A stretch of 64,000 nucleotides of DNA from positions 161,501 through 225,500 of the forward strand of contig CAJNDS010002760.1 in NCBI GenBank assembly GCA_905221605.1, read 5' to 3'. The notes beneath the pieces are model-generated. The model was not told the origin of the DNA and made no database searches. It was given only the letters and a program-made list of their open reading frames with translations. Positions within the stretch are counted from its first letter, which is position 1. Each line of letters begins with the position of its first letter. The DNA is from Symbiodinium natans. Lineage: Eukaryota > Sar > Dinophyceae > Suessiales > Symbiodiniaceae. Of the stretch, positions 10,401-20,440 are shown piece after piece. The position numbers were made by a program, and so were the translations under genes.

Positions 10401-13400
10401 GCTCGACCCTAGAACGCGCATGAGGCCAGCACCAACGCCATCGTGGCAGGCTGGGGGCACGGGAGGGGGTTGCGGGGTTGGCTTAAACCCTTAACTTTGT
10501 CATAGTGATGTAAAATTATACATTTTTAAGGGTACGAAAACCCAGGGGAGGGGAGGGGGAGGGGAGGGGAGGGAGGGGAGGGGAGAGGGGAGGGGAGGGG
10601 AGGGGAGGGGAGGGGGGGAGGGGAGGGGGGGGAGGGGAGGGGGAGGGGAGGGGGAGGGGAGGGGGAGGGGGCACCAAGACTCCTTTGCATTACTTCTACG
10701 AGAGCATGAACAAGTCCCTGGAAGGGAAGGGAGCCAGCAGCAAGATGAAGACGCTTACAGAACAGGAGCGAAAAGTGTTTCAGGATCAGGCAGCACTGCA
10801 AATTGAGGCATCGCGCCAGAGGATGATTGGAGCCCAGCTTCACAAAATCTTTACCGCGCTTGGGCGATGAGGAGGGAGGTCTGGTTGAGGGGTTTTGGGG
10901 CCCCTAAAACCCAAGACCCTACGCCGAAGCTATGATAAGCCCTGAAACGCCCGAACACCCCAAGGTTCCACGTACTTCATTATGCTATACTTGGGCCCCA
11001 AAGTCCCCCTTAAAGGAGTTAGGCCCAGTATTCCCCAAACCCTAAACCCTAGACCCTAGACCCTAAACCCTAAACCCTAAACCCTAAACCCTAAACCCTA
11101 AACCCTAAACCCCCGCCTTAGGACTCGAGGTGGTGCAGCTGATGCACGTGCTCCGATCCCAGCATTCCCTTCATGACTTCGAGTCGAACTTAGCTTACGG
11201 CTGAGGGCTTATAGGGCTTGGGGTTCAGGGCTTGGGGCTGAGGGTGGAGGTAGGATATAGGGTATAGGGGTTAGGGCATAGGGTTTAGGGTTTCGGGTTT
11301 GGGGTTTAGGGTTTAGGGTTTAGGGGCTTAGGGTTTAGTCTTTAGGGAGGGCTTAGGGCTGAGGTTTGTTTTTTGTTTTTTTTCATTCTGGGCGTAGAGG
11401 CTTTTGGAGCTTGGGGCATCTCTCTAGAGCTTCGATCTGTGGGGCTTGTAGAGTTTAGGGTTTAGGGTTTAGAGCTTAGGGCTTAGGGCTTAGTTGGGGT
11501 TTAGGGTTTGGGGTTTAGGGTTTAGGGTTTAGAGCTTAGGGCTTAGGGCTTAGGGCTTAGGGCTTAGGGCTTAGGGCTTAGGGCTTAGGGCTTAGGGCTT
11601 AGGGCTTAGGGCTTAGGGCTTAGGGCTTAGTTAGGGTTTTGGGTTGCTGTGATCTTTGGAGGGCAACCTTCCCGAAAGGATTTACAATTTAGGGTTTCAG
11701 GACCCCCCCCCCCCCCCCCCCCATAAGTGGAACACTGAAGGGGTTTACATTTAGGGTTTAGGACCCCCCCCCCCCCCCCCCCCCCTTCCCCCCCCCAGAA
11801 GTGGACACTGAAACGTCGAAGGGTATGTAGCAGGTTTAGTTCTTAGGGTTTAGGTTTAGGGGTTTTAGGGGGTTTAGGGTTTTTAGGGTGCAGTCCCGAG
11901 GCTGCAATGGCACGCAACAATGAAAGCCCCTGAGAGAAAGTCGTGTGCTCGAGGGCTTCTTGACGGTTAAACGAGTTCTTAACCCCTTAATTTTTGCTTG
12001 ATTGAAGGTTCATGGTACTTATGAACCAATTATTTGCACTTATGGCCCACTTATACATGCCCTAATATGGTTTCTAAGTACACTTAAAGTAACAATTAGA
12101 ATTGGTGAATAACGTACCATGAACCTCCAATTAACTCCTGAACCTAGTTTTAACCTCTTGGGGTAGTTACATGGTCCTTAAATATAGGCCCTCAAAGGAC
12201 CCCCCCCCCCCCCCCCCCCTATGGATACCCCTTCTATACCCTTAAGGGCTCATACATCAGAGAACCCCTTTTAAGGGGGGGCACGGGACCCTAATATTAT
12301 GGGCCCATGTAAACTACCCTTCGATAACCCTTGTGCCTAAACCCTAAACCCTAAACCCTCAACCCTAACCCCCTAGACCCTAACCCGAACCCTAAACCCT
12401 ACAGCCCACTCCCTGTAGCCACCCTGGGATCCGAAGCTTCAGTTTTTGCATGCGTGGGCTCTGGGGCACCGAGTAGGATCGAAAATGCCCTGGAGACCTT
12501 ACAGGGTTTAGGGTTTAGGGCTAGGGTCCTGGGTCGGTATGCACCCAGAACCCCTAAACCCTCAAGAAGAACAGTGAGCCGCTCCCCCTCCCCCAACCCC
12601 AACCGCCCCTCCCCCCCACCCCCCCAAAAAAAAAAAAAAACCCCCCCCCCCCCCCAAAAAAAAAAAAAAAAAAAAACAATAAAAAACCATAGGGCATCAA
12701 TAGTACACTTAAGGCCCGAAACCTCAAAACCCTCTGGAACTTCCCCCCCCCCTCATCCTAAACCCTGAAACCCGAAACCCTAAACCCTAAACCCTAAGCC
12801 CTAAGCCCTAAACCCTAAACCTAGCGATCTCTGGGGCGGTATTGCTGCAGATGGGGGTTTCCAAAAATAGGGATAGTCCTTTAGGTGATTCTATTCTTTT
12901 TTGGGGGTGTAAAACGGGTACCCCTATTTTGGGAAATGCCCATATGCATTGAAAGCCTGACCCAGAAATCCCTGAACCCTAAACCCGAAGCACTAAGCCC
13001 ATACGTATTGAAAGCCTGACCCAGAAATCCCAGGCCAGGACCGTTTGGGTCAGATACCCCGAGCCCTCCAGAAAGAAGATCTTGCAGCCCAGCCCCTCGG
13101 CAGTGCCCAAGTTCTTGTTAAGGTTTAGGGTTTAGGGTTTAGGGTTTAGGGTTTAGGGTTTAGGGTTTAGGGTTTAGGGTTTTGCGTTTAGGGTTTAGGG
13201 TTTAGGGTTTAGGGTCAGTGTCTGGGGCGGTTTGGGGTTATCTGTGTTGATCAAGCGTTGCACGGTGTTTTTTGTTGCGGGCTTATGGGGAACACACGGC
13301 TTATTGGCAAGTCATGGGGTTTGTAGGCCTTGATTGTCCACCCGCAAGACCCGAAGGTCTTCCCCTAAATCCTATAAACAAACCCTAAACCCCGTAAACC

Positions 13401-16311
13401 CCTAAGCTTCCTGGGGTTAGCATCAGGAGGAGCAGAGCTACTCCCGGCTCTCATGGCTATGCACGTTCGAACCCCCGAACCCCAACCCTTAAACCTGACT
13501 TGAGGCTTAATTAGAGCGGCCACCTTGGGCAAGAGGATTTGATGATCGCATTTGCTGCCCTTTTCGGCATGTTCAACTTCGACGTGGGTGACCTGCGCAA
13601 AATGGGACGAGCGAAGCAAGCGTGCTGGAGAAGGTGCGCCAGGCTTTGCAGGCGGCGTCCTTCATGACGACAGAGTCGCCGTGAGGAAAGCCTCAGGCTG
13701 CGGCCATAGCATTGTCGAGATGCGCAAGAGCATGAAGGCTGATGGTGAGTTCGATCGAAGTGACTGGGCCAATCCTTCGAGACCGAGCCCGAGCCATCAT
13801 CATCGCTAAATCAGTGTCAGGGATCCTTCTTACTTTTTGGGTTTATGGGCTTTCTTATAATAAGAAAGCCCAAGACCCAAAAAGTAAGAAGGATCCCTAT
13901 TATATACAAACAAAAAGGATCCTTTTTTCTTCCTAGGGGAACAGGGATTAAGATCGCCTGGGCGCCTGGAGGTTACAAACCCAGCGGTCTATCGGCGGCG
14001 GGGGCCTCTTTTCAAGCTGGTGTTTGGGGCTTAGGGCTTAGGGTTTAGGGTTTAGGGTTTAGGGCTTACCTCAGCTAATCGATTCAAGGTGCCCTGAACC
14101 CGAAGCATGGTTGAGAGTTTAGGTATTTTCTCATGATTTTTTCGGACTTAAGGGAATTTTGTTTTTATTTGTTGGATTTGTTGGGGGAGTTTTGTTTGGT
14201 TTTTGGGGGATGTTATAGGGTCTTTAGGATTTAGGTTGCCCTTTGGCTACCCCGAAACCCGCAACCGCTGCCCTAAACCCTGTCTTTCTTCGCCAAAATC
14301 ATCTTTGGGAGACCCTATACTAAGCCTCGATAGAGCCCTGAAGCCCCGACCCGAAGCCTTCAACCCTACCTAGCCCTGTTAAACCTGGGGGCGGTGGTCT
14401 AGGGTTTAGGGTTGAAAGGGTTTTTTGGAAACCCTCCTGAACCTCTTCTCTGAAGCTGTGAGGCACGCTCCAGCCGCCGAACCCGGACTGCTTCGCAGCA
14501 CGCCGGCATTCACACCCCAAACCCTATTCAACCCGATTAGGCCCCATTAAACCCTAGGAAGCCCTGGAGATCAGTCCTCTTCGTCCTAACCCCTAGGGCC
14601 CCCCAACCCTATAGCCCTGATCCCACAACCATATTTGGTTGTGGGATCAAAGCTGTCGGGGCCCTTGAAACCCCATAGCCCTAAGCCCTAAACCCTAAAC
14701 CCTAAACCCTAATAAGCCCAAAGCATCTTGCTCCAGGTGTGTGGGGCTCGGACAGCCAGGGTGGTGGTCAAGAGCCTCAAGGACTGCAAGATTGCCGCCT
14801 TCGCGAAGGCCCCACCCCGACTAAAGTTCAGGGTTTGTCTTGGGGTTGGGGCTTCATGGGTTTTTGGTTTTTGTTGGTACCTTTGGGGTGTCATGGGGAT
14901 TTGGAGGGCGTCATAGGATTTAGAGTATAGGGTCTTCCGTTTATATGGAGGCTCATGGTACTCGTTAACCAACTCTAACTGCACTTTTCACCCACTTATA
15001 AGCACCCCTAAGTCCCCTAATATGGTTGTATATAAGTAGATTATAAGTGCAGTTCTAATTGGTTAATAAGTACCATGAACCTTCAAGTATAGGTTTCCTT
15101 GTAATTTAAGCAAAAAAGGCACCCTGTCTTATTGTACGTTACTGGGCAGCCTAGGCCCCAGAGGTGTTCAGGGAGTAGGGCTCTGGTGAATTCCAGGTAG
15201 GACCCGGGCCATGTGGTGGTTTAGGGTTTCGGGTTTAGGGTTTAGGGTTTATGGTGCTGTTTTTTCGATTTTCCTTCGGGGTTCGGTGCCCTGTGTCACC
15301 CCAAGAAATAGAAAAGGGCCCCCCCCATTTTTTCCTCGGTTGCAGGTCGTTTACTGGCTTGAAGGGGCACGAGCCTGTTCCCTACTAACCAAGGGATTCA
15401 GGGCTTCGAGGGTACGTTTAAAAACTGCCTTACAACCTGCCGCTTCTGTTCAGGGCAAACCCTTATTTGGAGGGGTTAGGATTCTGATTCTATGGGCCCC
15501 TGGACCCTAAACCCTAAACCCTAAAAAGCCTAAAAGCCTAAAAGCCTAACATACGCGTCTGGGTACTGTAGCACCTCGGCCAGGCGTGCCTCCAAACGCA
15601 ACTGGGGGCCCACCGCCCTGCGATCTACGTCAACGGCTCCTGCATTTTTGACCCTGAGTGCCCTGGCAACACAGAGGGTTCGGGGCAGTCTTAAAAGTGC
15701 AATCTTTACAGGCTTTGGCGTGTTGAGCCTAGAGGATTAGGTCTCAGGCGTCATAGGCGATTTCAGGGCAAAGGACGCTCGTGGGGTCTGAAAGGAAGTC
15801 ACGGGGGTGTGCATTCGCATTAGATTTATGCGTGTCGCGCCAGAGCAGACTGGCGGCGCTGCCGTATCCATACACAAGCTTGCAGCTTCTGTCGTCATAT
15901 CCTTATATCATATCCTTATAAGGACCAAATGAACCCGAAAAGGGTTTATGGGTCAGATACCCTGATAAGGATGATAGTAGCATAATTAGGGTCTATGACC
16001 CCAATGCTCGGGTTCATTTACAGTAGCAGAAGAGGCTATATGACCCAAATGTTGGGTTCATTTGGTCTTTAAGGAAGGCACTTGGTTCTTCGACGCGGCA
16101 GTTCTGTCAGAAGGTGATCTTAACTGAGTTAGGGTTTGGGTCTATGGGCTAGGATGCCGATTTTTTACAACTTTTCCTAAACTCTAAACCCCAAACCCCA
16201 AACCCTAAACCCTAACCCCTAGTCTTTGAGCCTACAAGAAGCCCTCCCAGGTACCCCGAGCCAGGCGAAGACGCCGAGGAGGAGGGGCATGATGCGCTTG
16301 AGTTTATCTAG
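4388..16311 (+). CDS. UBA2: SUMO-activating enzyme subunit 2 (UBA2/SAE2-like), split gene, 5' end outside window
   Basis: The SUMO E1 large subunit adenylates SUMO, holds it as a thioester and passes it to UBC9; it works as a heterodimer with AOS1/SAE1. I recognise the family from exon translations in the correct order: GKRIFTHLFQEDIKKQ (4388-4456), AQLEDLWSDSRPPPGPLSF (4851-4938), a linker (6335-6406, 6931-7026), LEDDPVAMDFVHCAANLRM (8091-8182), SIAGSIIPAVA (10179-10248), TNAIVAG (10429-10449), LEVVQLM (11122-11199), WVRYPEPSRKKIL (13039-13110), VCGARTARVVV (14737-14826), RPAIYVNGSCIFD (15572-15677) and an acidic end YPEPGEDAEEEG with stop (16251-16311). From memory, animal UBA2 reads DDPSAMDFVTSAANLRM and AGNIIPAIATTNAVIAG at the matching places. 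The adenylation core and catalytic cysteine must lie upstream of the window. Introns carry telomere-like repeats in G-rich then C-rich order. Exon edges are good to a few bases; the linker and last exon are less certain. Confidence 0.85.
4851..4938 (+). CDS. UBA2: UBA2 exon: LEDLWSDSRPPPGPLSFEEA
   Basis: Continues the preceding exon in phase 0. It corresponds to the conserved MDKLWRKRKPPVPLDWAEV region of animal UBA2 (hydrophobic, W, R, PPxPL). A TTTAGGG array starts directly at its 3' edge. Confidence 0.8.
5622..5729 (+). mobile_element. MITE-like family 2, copy 1
   Basis: About 108 bases from GTGGTGCTTTACTGTA to CTACTAAGTGCAGCCAAG, with imperfect inverted ends. Related copies: 16489-16596, 19541-19649 and 30946-31054. 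Confidence 0.75.
6335..6406 (+). CDS. UBA2: Probable UBA2 linker exon (QKVPTVAADAKGFVASAAL)
   Basis: Follows TTCGCAG and stays open for 24 codons; the next codons are GCT TAA. The family region before the DDP motif is poorly conserved, so assignment rests on order, strand and phase. If unspliced it would be a C-terminal exon ending at 6412. Confidence 0.5.
6931..7026 (+). CDS. Candidate exon (QKVAKMYGERKDMLGQSSF), possibly UBA2
   Basis: 32 open codons rich in K, E and Q, flanked upstream by a CCCTAAA array and ending AAG|GTGGGG before a poly-G run and a TTTAGGG array. It can join the 8091 exon in frame. No counterpart is known to me in animal UBA2, so it may be a lineage-specific insertion or another gene. 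Confidence 0.45.
8091..8182 (+). CDS. UBA2: UBA2 exon with the DDPxAMDFV/AANLRM signature
   Basis: Strongest single identification in the gene. The translation LLEDDPVAMDFVHCAANLRM matches the adenylation-domain segment of UBA2 rather than UBA1, which has MDFI and NLRAENY here. The 3' edge is at CTG or CAG, giving donors GTGCTG or GTTGGT; both keep frame with the next exon. Confidence 0.88.
8190..8284 (+). repeat. TTTAGGG array directly after a UBA2 exon
   Basis: About 12 perfect units of the plant-type telomere heptamer in G-rich orientation, starting within about ten bases of the exon end. Confidence 0.95.
9216..9324 (+). mobile_element. MITE-like family 5 (paired with 58125-58218)
   Basis: CTTGGAGTACCATACTTTAA to TTTACTCCAAAG; the copy at 58125-58218 reads TTTGGAGTACTCTACTTTAA to CTTACTCCAAAG. 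Both contain AAAGTATATACTT. Confidence 0.72.
9942..10043 (+). mobile_element. MITE-like family 1, copy 2
   Basis: Begins TTGGGAGGTTCCCCCCTATA, contains ACTAACAGTCCTTACTAAGG, and ends with the complementary arm GTATAAGGGGGAAGATTTCAA. Confidence 0.75.
10179..10248 (+). CDS. UBA2: UBA2 exon SIAGSIIPAVA
   Basis: Reads HVRWSAQDAQSIAGSIIPAV in frame. If the intron starts at C|GC (10249) and the next exon starts at 10429, the product IIPAVARTNAIVAG has exactly the length of the animal motif IIPAIATTNAVIAG. Confidence 0.82.
10429..10449 (+). CDS. UBA2: UBA2 micro-exon TNAIVAG
   Basis: About 21-25 bases supplying TNAIVAG, donor GCAG|GCTGGG. It bridges the flanking exons in frame and supplies a motif the family cannot lack. 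A micro-exon this small is exceptional and depends on the family match. Confidence 0.72.
10535..10670 (+). repeat. GGGGA-type polypurine microsatellite
   Basis: About 135 bases made only of G runs punctuated by single A residues. It generates a spurious proline/leucine/serine frame on the minus strand. Confidence 0.9.
10671..10870 (+). CDS. Uncharacterised C-terminal exon or retrocopy fragment inside a UBA2 intron
   Basis: About 65 open codons ending in TGA at 10868-10870: a charged, helix-prone sequence including HYFYESMNKSLEGKG, TEQERKVFQDQAALQIEA and MIGAQLHKIFTALGR. It follows a 130-base GGGGA-rich purine tract and lies between two UBA2 exons on the same strand. The opposite strand is leucine/proline-rich and not protein-like. 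I do not recognise a family. Confidence 0.5.
11122..11199 (+). CDS. UBA2: UBA2 exon LEVVQLMHVL
   Basis: Preceded by a CCCTAAA array and CTTAG, it completes the glycine of VAG and continues LEVVQLMHVLRSQHSLHDFE, matching the helix LIVLEGLKIL of animal UBA2. In frame, TGA follows at 11202, so splicing must occur at GG|CTGAGG or G|GCTGAGG. Confidence 0.8.
11525..11632 (+). repeat. GGGCTTA variant array
   Basis: About 15 uninterrupted units of the variant heptamer GGGCTTA next to canonical TTTAGGG, showing local spread of a variant. Confidence 0.92.
12006..12130 (+). mobile_element. MITE-like family 4, second copy
   Basis: AGGTTCATGGTACTTATGAA at the left and ATAACGTACCATGAACCTCC at the right. 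Confidence 0.7.
13039..13110 (+). CDS. UBA2: UBA2 exon WVRYPEPSRKKILQPS
   Basis: Follows GGCCAG and encodes the counterpart of TIFLNKQPNPRKKLLVP. It lies just after a duplicated 30-base segment (about 12947-12977 and 12997-13029, GAAAGCCTGACCCAGAAATC) that brackets a short CCCTAAA patch. Confidence 0.78.
13116..13215 (+). repeat. TTTAGGG array after the 13039 exon
   Basis: About 13 units, one variant (TTTTGCG), beginning directly downstream of the splice site. Confidence 0.93.
14737..14826 (+). CDS. UBA2: UBA2 exon VCGARTARVVV, start of the ubiquitin-like (UFD) domain
   Basis: Preceded by TGCTCCAG. VCGARTARVVVKSLKDCKI parallels CYVCASKPEVTVRLNVHKV, including the VC of the zinc-binding CxxC after the adenylation domain. 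The first cysteine pair of the zinc site was not located. Confidence 0.75.
14945..15090 (+). mobile_element. MITE-like family 4 (best copy)
   Basis: Inverted ends GAGGCTCATGGTACTCGTTA and TAATAAGTACCATGAACCTT. Related copies at 3375-3491, 7152-7327 and 12006-12130 share GGTTCATGGGTAC-type ends and TTAGGGG-CTTATAAGT interiors. Confidence 0.7.
15572..15677 (+). CDS. UBA2: UBA2 exon RPAIYVNGSCIFDPE
   Basis: Follows TACTGTAG. LGAHRPAIYVNGSCIFDPE resembles the plant SAE2 segment LGINFPLIMVGASLLYE in the UFD domain. In frame, TAA follows at about 15692 if it is not spliced at GAGG|GTTCGG. Confidence 0.68.
15678..16250. other. Intron-like stretch with an inverted-repeat element
   Basis: An inverted repeat at about 15905-16075 has arms reading ACCAAATGAACCC and GGGTTCATTTGGT. 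A doubtful exon-like island (15854-15900) follows CGCGCCAG. CCCTAAA repeats at 16180-16225 precede the next exon. Confidence 0.5.
16251..16311 (+). CDS. UBA2: Probable UBA2 terminal exon, acidic C-terminus with stop
   Basis: Follows CTCCCAG. Reads YPEPGEDAEEEGHDALEFI then TAG. It joins the 15572 exon in frame, and an acidic tail is usual for UBA2 C-termini. A TTTAGGG array starts one base after the stop. Confidence 0.55.
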
Positions 16312-16488
16312 GGTTTAGGGTTTAGGGTTTGGGGTTTAGGGTTTGGGGTTTGGGGTTTAGGGTTTAGGGTAGGTGACGACCGTTTAGGGTAGGTGACGAC
16401 CGTGCGTGGAGGGCGCGGGGAGGGCCGGAACAGGAGTGGGGGAGGTGCACCTGCTTACGTTTCTGACATTCCCGCAAGAGGAACCTTT

Positions 16489-16596
16489 GTGGTGCTTTAC
16501 TGTAACTTTAGATCCTTAGCCTTTTTGGGTTTATTGGGTTCCCTAGTAAGGCAGCTAAAAATTGGATTTATAGCTACCCTCCTAAGTGCAGCCAAG
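16489..16596 (+). mobile_element. MITE-like family 2, copy 2
   Basis: Starts GTGGTGCTTTACTGTAACTT and ends CTAAGTGCAGCCAAG; near-identical internal AGATCCTTAGCCTTTTTGGG. Confidence 0.78.
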
Positions 16597-17084
16597 GAAC
16601 TATCATAAGAGGTTTAGGTTCTTGCCGATTCTTAGCAAACTTAGCTCGGGTTTCTTTACCTGGCTTTGTGGGTTGAGGGTTGAGGGCTGAAAGGGAACCT
16701 TATACATGCACCGATGGTACCTTTCGGGGTTGGGCCGTACTATTGACAAGGGGAGCCTATCCGAACGACTGCAGTTTAATGACCCGACCGTGCGGACAGG
16801 ATAGGGTTTGAAGTTTCGAGTTAAGGGCTATATAGGATTTAGGGCTCAGGGTTTAGAGCTTAGGGCTTAGGGTTTAGGATTCCTACTTGAGTTCAGGCTC
16901 CGAGTTTGTTTGCTCGTCGGTTCTTTTTTCGGCTGGCTTCTCTGATTTTCCCCTGCACCCACCCCTGATCCCTAAACCCTAAACCCCTTTTTTGGAGGAA
17001 GGCTTGCATCCTGACTGGAGCCTGGAGCAATGGGGCGGCTTTGGCCGCATTATGGTTCGCATTATGACTGTGCGGGCATGAAGC

Positions 17085-18915
17085 AGCGTGAGCATCAGCT
17101 GCCAAGCCCTTTCCAAGCCGCCGAAAACCAGGGAGCATCATGAGCATCAGCTGCCAAGCCCTTTCCAAGCCGCCAAAAACCAGGGAGCATCATGAGCATC
17201 AGCTGCCAAGCCCTTTTCAAGCCGCCGAAAACCAGGGAGCATCATGAGCATCAGTGCCAAGCCCTTTTCAAGCCGCCGAAAACCAGGGAGAATCATGAGC
17301 ATCAGCTGCCAAGCCCTTTCCAAGCCCCCAAAAACCAGGGAGCATCATGAGCATCAGCTGCCAAGCCCTTTCCAAGCCGCCGAAAACCAGGGAGCATCAT
17401 GAGCATCAGTTGCCAAGCCCGTTCCAAGCCGCCGAGAACTTGGGAGCATCATGAGCATCAGCTGCCAAGCCCTTTCGAAGCCGCCGAAAACCAGGGAGCA
17501 TCATGAGCATCAGCTGCCAAGCCCTTTCCAAGCCGCCAAAAACCAGCGAGCATCATGAGCACCAGCTGCCAAGCCCTTTTCGAGCCGCCGAAAACCAGGG
17601 AGCATCATGAGCATCAGTGCCGAGCCCTTTCCAAGCCGCCGAAAACCAGGGAGAATCATGAGCATCAGCTGCCAAGCCCTTTCCAAGCCCCCAAAAACCA
17701 GGGAGCATCATGAGCATCAGCTGCCAAGCCCTTTCCAAGCTGCCGAAAACCAGGGAGCATCATGAGCATCAGCTGCCAGGCCCTTTCCAAGCCGCCGAAA
17801 ACCAGGGAGCATCATGAGCATCAGCTGCCAAGCCCTTTCAAGCCGCCGACAACCAGGGAGCATCATGAGCATCAGCTGCCAAGCCCTTTCCAAGCCGCCA
17901 AAAACCAGGGAGCATCATGAGCATCAGCTGCCAAGCCCTTTCCAAGCCGCCAAAAACCAGGGAGCATCATGAGCATCAGCTGCCAAGCCCTTTTCAAGCC
18001 GCCGAAAACAAGGGAGCATCATGAGCATCAGCTGCCAGGCCCTTTCCAAGCCGCCGAAAACCAGGGAGCATCATGAGCATCAGCTGCCAAGCCCTTTCCA
18101 AGCCGCCGAAAACCAGGGAGCATCATGAGCATCAGCTGCCAAGCCCTTTCCAAGCCGCCGAAAACCAGGGAGCATCATGAGCATCAGCTGCCAAGCCCTT
18201 TCCAAGCCGCCGAAAACCAGGCATCATGAGCATCATGAGCATCATGAGCATCAGCTGCCAAGCCCTTTCCAAGCCGCCGAAAACCAGGGAGCATCATGAG
18301 CATCAGCTGCCAAGCCCTTTCCAAGCCGCCAAAAACCAGGGAGCATCATGAGCATCAGCTGCCAAGCCCTTTCCAAGCCACCGAAATCCAGCGCGCATCA
18401 TGAGCATCAGCTGCCATCCCTCTCCAAGCCGCCGAAAAGCAGGAAGCATCATGAGCATCAGCTGCCAAGCCCTTTCCAAGCCCCCGAAAACAAGGGAGCA
18501 TCATGAGGATCAGTTGCCAAGCCCTTTCCAAGCCGCCGAAAACCAGGGAGCATCATGAGCATCAGCTGCCAAGCCCTTTCCAAGCCACCGAAATCCAGCG
18601 CGCATCATGAGCATCAGCTGCCATCCCTCTCCAAGCCGCCGAAATGCAGGAAGCATCATGAGCATCAGCTGCCAAGCCCTTTCCAAGCCGCCGAAGAGCC
18701 AGGGAGCATCATGAGCATCAGCTGCCAAGCCATTTCCAGCCCCCCGAAGAGCCAGGGAGCATCATGAGCATCAGCTGCCAGCCCTTTCCAAGCCACAGCA
18801 AACCAGCGCGCATCATGAGCATCAGCTGCCAAGCCCTTTCCACCGCCGAAAACCAGGGAGCATCATGAGCAGCAGCTGCCCAGCCCTTGGCAAGCAGCCC
18901 GAAAACACGCGAGCA
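17085..18915 (+). repeat. 52-bp minisatellite, about 34 copies
   Basis: The unit begins AGCATCATGAGCATCAGCTG and continues through CCAAGCCCTTTCCAAGCCGC to CGAAAACCAGGG. Copies differ by a few substitutions and short deletions; a triplicated ATCATGAGC occurs near 18225. Units are contiguous without unique spacers, so this is not a CRISPR array. No coding frame persists across it. Confidence 0.95.
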
Positions 18916-19540
18916 TTGTTTATGTCTATGTCCTTTTGCAGGCGTGTCTTTCCTTGCGAGGACTATAACTCAACAGCGTTCGGGTTTAGGTTTTAGGGCA
19001 ATCGGGGAGGTGGTTTTAGGATGATTCCTGCAGCATATTTCTTCTTTTTTGAGACGCATTGGGGCAGTAAAGGCAAAACAGGCTGACGCCATCCCGGCAT
19101 TTGCTAGGTCCTCTTCCATCGATGCTATAAGCCCTCAAACCTGAAGCCCTCGAATTCAACCCTTCCCACAAAGCCCCTTGATCCTTAACCCCTAAGCCCC
19201 GTAACCCCTGAACCTTAATCCCGAAACCCTAAACCCCTTACCATACCTGGACCCCTGAACCCTTAACTCCCTCCTGACCCTTGGCACGCGATCTCAGGCT
19301 TGACGAGCGGCTCCCTTCTCCAGGCGATCCCCAGGGCGAGGGATAGACTCGGATAGGCCATCAAGTAATTGAGGCTGGGGTTTAGGGTTTATGGTTTAGG
19401 GATTAGGGTTTAGAGTTTAGAGTTTAGGGTTTAGGGGTTTAGGGTTTAGGGGATTGAGGTTAAGGCTTGATGGTTTAAGGTCTGGGGCTTAAGCTTTTTC
19501 ATGGTTTGGGGTATAGGCGGCTTAGGGCTATCTATCCTCT

Positions 19541-19649
19541 GTGGTGCTTTTACTGTAACTTTAGATCCTTAGCCTTTTTGGGTTTATTGGGTTTCTTAAT
19601 AAGGCAGCTAAAAATTGAGTTTATAGCTACCCTACTAAGTGCAGCCAAG
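19541..19649 (+). mobile_element. MITE-like family 2, copy 3
   Basis: Same ends and internal sequence as 16489-16596; a spurious open frame crosses it. Confidence 0.78.
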
Positions 19650-19952
19650 TATCTTTATTTGTATCCAATATCTAACATCTACCACCCGATATCGAATATC
19701 AAATATCTGACAGCTGTTGCTTTTGTTCTCTCTCATGGGCTTGCTGTAGTCAGCAGCCAGATCACTTTCGGGTGGGAAGGCGCATAGCGGACAGGTAGAC
19801 AACGCAAAAACATATTCCTCAGTGAACTCATCTTCCGGCTGTGTGGAGTAGCGCGCAAGCCCAGGACCTTACCCCAAACCCATCGTACATCCTGAACCCT
19901 ACCAAGGCCCTCATTGCAATTCCGATTTTGGGGGTCTTTTTTTGGTGGTTAG

Positions 19953-20040
19953 CATGATGTGCAATTACGCATCCAGGCGCCCATCAGAACGGAACTGCAA
20001 TGCATTTCCAGCAAATGCCGAGACCTCTACACTCCCAAAG
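19953..20040 (+). CDS. Unassigned exon candidate (LRIQAPIRTELQCISSK)
   Basis: 28 open codons, with RIQAPIRTELQCISSKCRDL. GCATCCAG|GCGCCC inside offers an alternative start. No family recognised. Confidence 0.35.
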
Positions 20041-20440
20041 ACCACACCCCCCAGATCCTTAAACCGCCAAACCCTAAACTCCGAAAGCTCTGAACCCTTG
20101 ATCCCCTAAGCCGTGAAGCTTGAAAACCTCAAAGCTCTAAACCCTCAAAATCCTTAAAGCCCCGAAACATGCAGCCCATAGCATCCTCTACCCATGCACC
20201 CCTAAGCCCCACCCTAAACGCCTGAAACCCTACAACCCCCAAAGCCCTTAAGCCTTAAACCCGTAAACCCCTACACCCTAAAACATCCAAAGCCTCTAGA
20301 GCCCTAAACCCCCAGAAGCCCCAAAAGTGGAGGATCCGAAGCCCTAGACTCCAACCCTAAACCCTAAACCCTAAACCCTAAACCCCAAACCCCATAAGCC
20401 CTAAACCCTATTGCCCAAACCCTAAACCCTAAACCCCCAA

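Noticed and set aside
10526-10843. Proline/leucine/serine-rich minus-strand protein
   Set aside because: It is the reverse reading of the GGGGA tract joined to the complement of a better plus-strand frame.
17085-18915. CRISPR-like regular array
   Set aside because: Units are contiguous 52-bp repeats with no unique spacers, in a eukaryotic context.
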